Below, in pieces: positions 59,231 through 64,000 of a stretch of 64,000 bases of DNA; the stretch's first letter is position 1, and each line of letters starts with the position of its first letter. This DNA is from Coprinellus micaceus (Eukaryota > Basidiomycota > Agaricomycetes > Agaricales > Psathyrellaceae): NCBI GenBank assembly GCA_951394405.1, contig OX596340.1, positions 1,302,001 to 1,366,000 of the forward strand. Direction: 5' to 3'. Both the position numbers and the translations under genes were made by a program. The notes beneath the pieces were generated by a model. That model worked only from the letters and a program-made list of their open reading frames with translations, made no database searches and was not told the DNA's origin.

Positions 59231-62221
59231 ATGCTTGCGATGGCGTTGAGCCCCAGACTCTTATCCTGGGTCCTCCTCTTCGCCTACTGGGCCGTAGCAG
59301 TGACCGAGGCTCACCTCTCGCCGCACAGACGGGTGAGAGTTCTGTCGCTCTCCTTAACTCTCTAAGCTGACCACGAACGATGTTAGCAACTCGTGATCGG
59401 GAAACCCTCCAAGTATCGACCAATATTCGTGCCAACACAGACCGACGATCTTGCTACACCTACAGGGGCATTCAACATTCCCATCGTGAGCCCTTCGTTC
59501 CGGCTGGGCTCATCTCTTTTGTTGACCGGTGCGCGGTAGAGCGATGATAGGGCTGTAGATGTAAACGCCGCCGATATCGTTGGCGATTTCTTGTCCAACA
59601 CCGAGGGTGGAGACAGCGGTGTCACCCTGGTCAGCACAACGGATTCAGACCGTGACGGGGCTGGCAACACCTTCTCACACACCCGGACGGACGAGTCACC
59701 TCTGGACAACGGCGACCAGGCTATCGCCGACTCTGTGCACGACCAAAGCTACGGGACTGGCAATACCCTCTTACACGCCCACACGTACGACTCACCTCTG
59801 GACAACGGCGACCAGGTTATCGACGATTCTGTGGACGACCGCAACTACAAAGTGGACACTGGCATCATCAGTGGGCTTACCGATATCGTTCAGGTTGGTG
59901 TCACTGGCCACGGGGTGGCCAGCGCTGTGAACACCAACCAGGACTCGGGCAACTCGAACGCCTTCGGAAACTCTCTATTGGACATCTTCCTGAGTGTCGG
60001 GTCCGCCGGAGTGCCTGGCGCTACCCGCCCCATTCGTAGGAGCGTCGAGGGCTCAAGGCATGGCCGGCGGTATCTACGTAAGGTGAGGTATGTGAGAGAA
60101 AGGCGGCAGGATCTCTTGGGTATCGGGGACGCCCTCACCGCCCCTAATCTTCTCGGTAACTCCCTTGGTTCCACCACCCCGGCAGGCTCTTCACCTCCCT
60201 CTACTGGTGGCGCTCCTCCCGCTCCTGAAGCCGCAAGTTCTACTAGTGGAGCGGCCGCAGGGGACAGTTCCAGTTCGCAGTCTGCTCCCGTTGCTGCTGG
60301 CCCTGGTGTGGTGGATTCCAATTCACAGACTGATTCTGCATCCTCAGCATCGCCTCCATCTCCCGTGGTTGCTGGAGCTGACGCTGCCGACTCGACCTCG
60401 CAGGACGCCCCGTCTTCGCCTGCTGCTTCCCCTTCCTCTAACGAGGACACCACTTCTGGAGTTGCGGCGGTATCCTCCAATAGACCTTCGTCAACCACCG
60501 ACGGTTCCACTTCTGAAGTGAATGCTGGCGATACCTCCGGTACGGTCCCAGCCTCTGCCTCTGCCGACCCCTCTGGATCTACGACAGGGTCTACTTCTGA
60601 TGATGTTCCCTCAGCTGCATCTGCTGACACCACCGGCGCAGACTCAAACGATCGCGACTCGTCCATCCCTGAGGAGAAAGCAATCGACATGCTTTCCAGC
60701 GCAACAGGCGCCGGTCGCACCGGCACAACGGTGAGCAAGACAGGGAATTCACCTCGACGACTCTCGCGCACGAGGCGTGGGCTCGTCTCCTTCCAAGCTA
60801 GCCCGGGCGTTCCCGCTACTCGTCGGCAGTTGTACCACCCACGGCGTGGCTCCGAGTCTCGTCGTGCACGTCTCTCTCCTCGGTACATGCATCGGACCAG
60901 GCCCTATTACCACGACAGGCGCCAGGACGATAGTATTCTCCCCTCACAGGTTGATGGCGACTTCGACAGTGATATGAACACTTTGGGCGACGGACTTGCG
61001 AATGACGACGTTCCGACCGACGATGTGTCAGGCTCCCTTGGGAATCTCTTACGTCGCTATCTTCCCTCGTGGATGGACCTTACCAAACGCCAGGATGACG
61101 CCATCGTCCAGGCGGATGAAGAGGTCGACCAGAGCGAGAAGGATGTCGACGACGACATTTCAGCCGACGTCCCTGACGATGGTGCTCGCTCCCTTGCTCG
61201 TCGTTTCTACGCCAAGGTTGGGAACGTGAAGCCACGCCAGGACGCGGCTATCGCAGCGGCGGACGAGGCTGCTGACCGCGATGCCGACGCTCTGGACAAC
61301 GATGTCACTGCGGACATTCCTAGCCCCCCTAGCGCACGTCGAGACCTTATGAAGCCACGCCAGGACGCAGCTATCGTGGAGGCAGACGAGGCAGCGGACC
61401 GCGATGCCGACGCTCTGGATAACGATGTTGCCGCAGATGTCGACAACCCTCCCAACGCCCGCCGAGGCCTTCCTCATCCCAAAATGCATCTGACGGAGAC
61501 GAATACCAGGCGCCAGAATTATGAGACGGTTCAGTCGGATCCAGGGCTCTTCGAGGAAGAATGGCTAGACTACGCCCGTCGCGCACTTCCTCGTCCCAAA
61601 GGTACTATCTCGTACAACCACAGACGCGATGGCACCGGACAATGGGCTGTCTCCAGCGGTGACACCAACCATCTATCTCTTTCCCGCCGGTACCCTCCTT
61701 TCATGGTTAGGCGACAGGAAACGATCACCGATGTCAACGATGATGTGGAGCGCGATGAGCAGGATGTGGATGGGGACCTTACTTCTGACGTTCCTGCCCC
61801 TGCCGAGAGTACCACAGCCGACAGAAGACGCCAGGAGACCGTCACGGAAGTGAACGACGATGTCGAGGCTGACGAGAAGGATGTCGATAACGACCTGGCA
61901 GCTGACGAGCCCCATCCCGACTCGCCCCCCAGCCGATCCTTTGCTGGGCAGGCCATTCCCCACCCCAAGGTCTCCGTAACGAACCTCAACGGGACACGCC
62001 CAGCAGTCCGACGCCAGGAGCGCGAGGATGGCGTTGCCGATGACTTGACGAGCCTCTTGGGCACCGGTATTTCCGTTCCACCTGACAACCTCTCGGCTGA
62101 TATCCCTCCCTCTCTTGGGTCTTCCAAGTCATCCTCCGTTTCCCCCGCTGCGACGCCTACGCCAACCGATGGCGCGTCAAACACCACGACGGAGGACGAC
62201 CTTTCCGCCCCAGACATATAA
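59231..62221 (+). CDS. Secreted repeat protein, candidate Kex2-processed precursor
   Basis: Three exons: 59231-59332, 59387-59485 and 59540-62221, giving about 960 residues. The N-terminus (MLAMALSPRLLSWVLLFAYW, then AVAVTEAHL) is a signal peptide. Early on there is a two-copy repeat around SPLDNGDQ. A Ser/Thr/Ala/Pro-rich middle is likely O-glycosylated. The C-terminal third has at least five degenerate units, each starting after a basic site with RQD or RQE (KRQDDAIVQADEEVD; PRQDAAIAAADEAADRD; PRQDAAIVEADEAADRD; RRQETITDVNDDVERD; RRQETVTEVNDDVEAD) and ending near a DVP-like stretch. Dibasic KR/RR sites between acidic units are the pattern of fungal Kex2-processed repeat proteins. No known family or hydrophobin-type Cys pattern. 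Function unknown. Confidence 0.8.
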
Positions 62222-62450
62222 GCGCGAAATCACAGTAGATAGGACTGTGTAATCTTCGCGTTTCTTCTTCCTCGCCCTGGACTTTGAATATCTTTCGACC
62301 TTCTTTTCGAATCACTTGTACCCATTTGGTGTCCGGTTTCAAAACCCTTGAATATGCATTCAGTTCTCCCTCGCACCTATAGACCCTCGCTTTCACCGTC
62401 CCTACCTCAGAAACGCAATAAAAAAGTTCAGCATCTACCCCGAAGTCAAA

Positions 62451-63981
62451 TCATGTTTGCTTCTCCTTCTTAGATACACTTGACGGGCCATTGCTACTGC
62501 TATTGGTTGCTGCAGTGTATAGCAAGCTGCCTGTGAAGACCATCCCTGCGCCGACCGCTAGTTGTGCGTTCCAATCGTTCCCAAACCACCAAACACTCAA
62601 ACAGAGACTGAGTGCCTTCCGAACGGTAAGGACGATGTTAGTGGACACCGATGTGACTCTCTATACGGTGGGTCAGAGGCTAACCATCCAGGTCTTGACA
62701 GGAATACGCACAGAGGAGAGCTGGTTCACGCCTGAAACACAGACGTATTGCGAACATAGGTTCGCGAATAGCACGACATAAGGAAGGAAAGGAATCGGTG
62801 AGGACGAGTAGCTCTGTGCCGTCAACACCGCGAACCCCTGCTTCACATCTGAGCTAAGAAACACAACGGAGGGCAGACCCAGAGTGTGCTAGAAATACGA
62901 CTTAAGTACACTACCCTCGAGGAAGTAGGTGAACCTCAGCATACCGTGTAGAAGAGACACTCCTTCCAGCAGGGCCCATACGTCTTGTATGTCCGCTCTT
63001 GTAGCACTCCGAGCACGCCTGTGCATAGCAGGGAACCGACGAGCATTGCGATGCCTGTCAGGTATAATTTGAGGTCTTGGGCCGCAGTTGAGGAAGAACT
63101 TGACGATGAAGACGCAGTTTTGGACAACGCTGAGAGGAAGGCGCCTGCGGTTACGATAAGCACAGAAGCCTGGGCTGTAGGTCAGTCAGAGCCGTGGAGC
63201 AAACGAGAGACTGTTCTGACTATCTGTTTCCAATCATACCGGCGTTGCGAGAAGAGGGATCCAAAGACCATGGACACCGGCAAGCCTGGGGATGGTATTG
63301 TCAGACGAGCAACAGGTAGAGTGCGTCTCTGTGGGCTCACCGGCGGATCTAAACACAATCAGCACCGTCAAAGGCACTTTGTATGCATACGCCCAGTTGT
63401 TCAGCAACGACCCCGCGGTGAGGACCACCACTTGGATTGCCCACATGTACAGGGGGACTTGGCGAGCCTTCAGTGTAGGAATGAAGCTTTTCGGCGGAAA
63501 AGCAAGGAAGCTGGGCATCGTTTGCAACGAGATGAACAGCATTTGGGAGAAGGTCAGGGCAGACCCTGCAATATTGTTCAGAACCGCTTCAGCCTTGAGG
63601 ATATCATCAGTTAAGGCAGACCTACCAATATGTGCGTTCAGCAGTAGTAGCTTCTCGTAAGTCATCACATTTCTGGGCCATCTGGTCAGGCTTGTGCATA
63701 TACTCAGAACCCAAGGCAACACGTACGAGCAACATCCTCCCAGCACCAGTGAGATAACCTTGTGAGTAGCGTATATAGTCAGCACGACGCAGCTGGGCAT
63801 GGATGTAACTACGCACCGAGGAGAAGTCAAACAGCGTAGCCAGAAGGCCTGACGTCTCCAGTTTCTTTCCTCTCCTCTCTAACTGACCATTGCCCACCCC
63901 AGCCGTCCCATTAGGAGCCGCTCTCCGTCCCACATTAGTCTCACCCACAACACGGCCCTTCCTGCGGTTCGCACTCGTCAT
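62451..63981 (-). CDS. YEA4: UDP-N-acetylglucosamine/UDP-xylose-type transporter Yea4 (SLC35B4-like)
   Basis: Multi-exon minus-strand gene. The basic N-terminus (MTSANRRKGRVVGE) precedes span 1. A 58-nt intron joins FDFSS to VISLVLGGCCSYV, and the next intron joins VL to KLLLLNAHIG and SALTFSQMLFISLQ. Further family blocks: VPLYMWAIQVVVLTAGSLLN, VPLTVLIVFRSAGLPVSMVF, DWKQIASVLIVTAGAF, VLGVLQERTYKTYG and GVNQLSSRVTSVST, with the last spans ending GAGMVFTGSLLYT. The membrane-embedded FRSAG and GVLQERTYKTYG segments are typical of SLC35B4/Yea4. The C-terminus KKEKQT has Lys at -3 and -5, an ER-retrieval-type signal. Yea4 carries UDP-GlcNAc into the ER for chitin and glycan synthesis. Confidence 0.9.
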
Positions 63982-64000
63982 CTAGGTTCGTTGACTGTAT

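Noticed and set aside
63198..63830. A 198-codon minus-strand frame read as one exon of YEA4
   Set aside because: It passes through introns. The spliced structure joining FDFSS to VISLVLGG and VL to KLLLLNAHIG fits the family far better, and the frame's start codon is a TTG.

Overview
The window looks like nuclear DNA of a mushroom-forming basidiomycete (Agaricomycetes). Genes are closely packed on both strands and are cut by many short GT-AG introns, mostly about 45 to 70 nt. The best family matches are fungal: Dad1, Pkc1, Igo1/endosulfine, Hut1, Yea4, and a TRANK1-like UvrD helicase family that I know best from Agaricomycetes. No operons, rRNA, tRNA or CRISPR arrays were seen. Exon structures were worked out by hand from splice sites, reading frame and family conservation.

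From 1 to 27 kb lies ordinary core genome. In order: an RS-rich nuclear protein (partial), a Cdc25-type Ras exchange factor with SH3 and WW domains, the DASH kinetochore subunit Dad1, protein kinase C (Pkc1), an acidic unknown protein with a repeated short motif, an endosulfine (Igo1), a Ser/Thr kinase, the ER nucleotide-sugar transporter Hut1, a STYX-like dead phosphatase, a ZNG1/CobW metal-chaperone GTPase, and the DNA polymerase alpha B subunit.

From 27.6 to 57 kb lies a UvrD/TRANK1-like helicase gene that mobile elements have broken apart. A 308-bp hAT-like MITE with an 8-bp target duplication sits in an exon. A 722-bp inverted-repeat element sits in an intron. A giant element of about 22.9 kb (33675-56566) splits another exon. 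Removing the MITE with one duplicate, or the giant element with one ATTC, restores the helicase reading frame at each site. The giant element has imperfect terminal inverted repeats and inverted clusters of a subterminal motif close to AATTCRTACATG. It carries a single 2,556-residue ORF that combines an HUH Rep nuclease, a Pif1 helicase and a cysteine-protease-like domain. Its cargo includes three related proteins, two of them with a nucleotidyltransferase-like motif, a leucine-rich protein gene with an in-frame stop, and several unknown multi-exon genes. No DDE transposase, reverse transcriptase or polymerase was recognised in it.

From 57.6 kb to the end core genes resume: a DUF202 membrane protein, a secreted repeat protein that looks like a Kex2-processed precursor, and a Yea4/SLC35B4 transporter.
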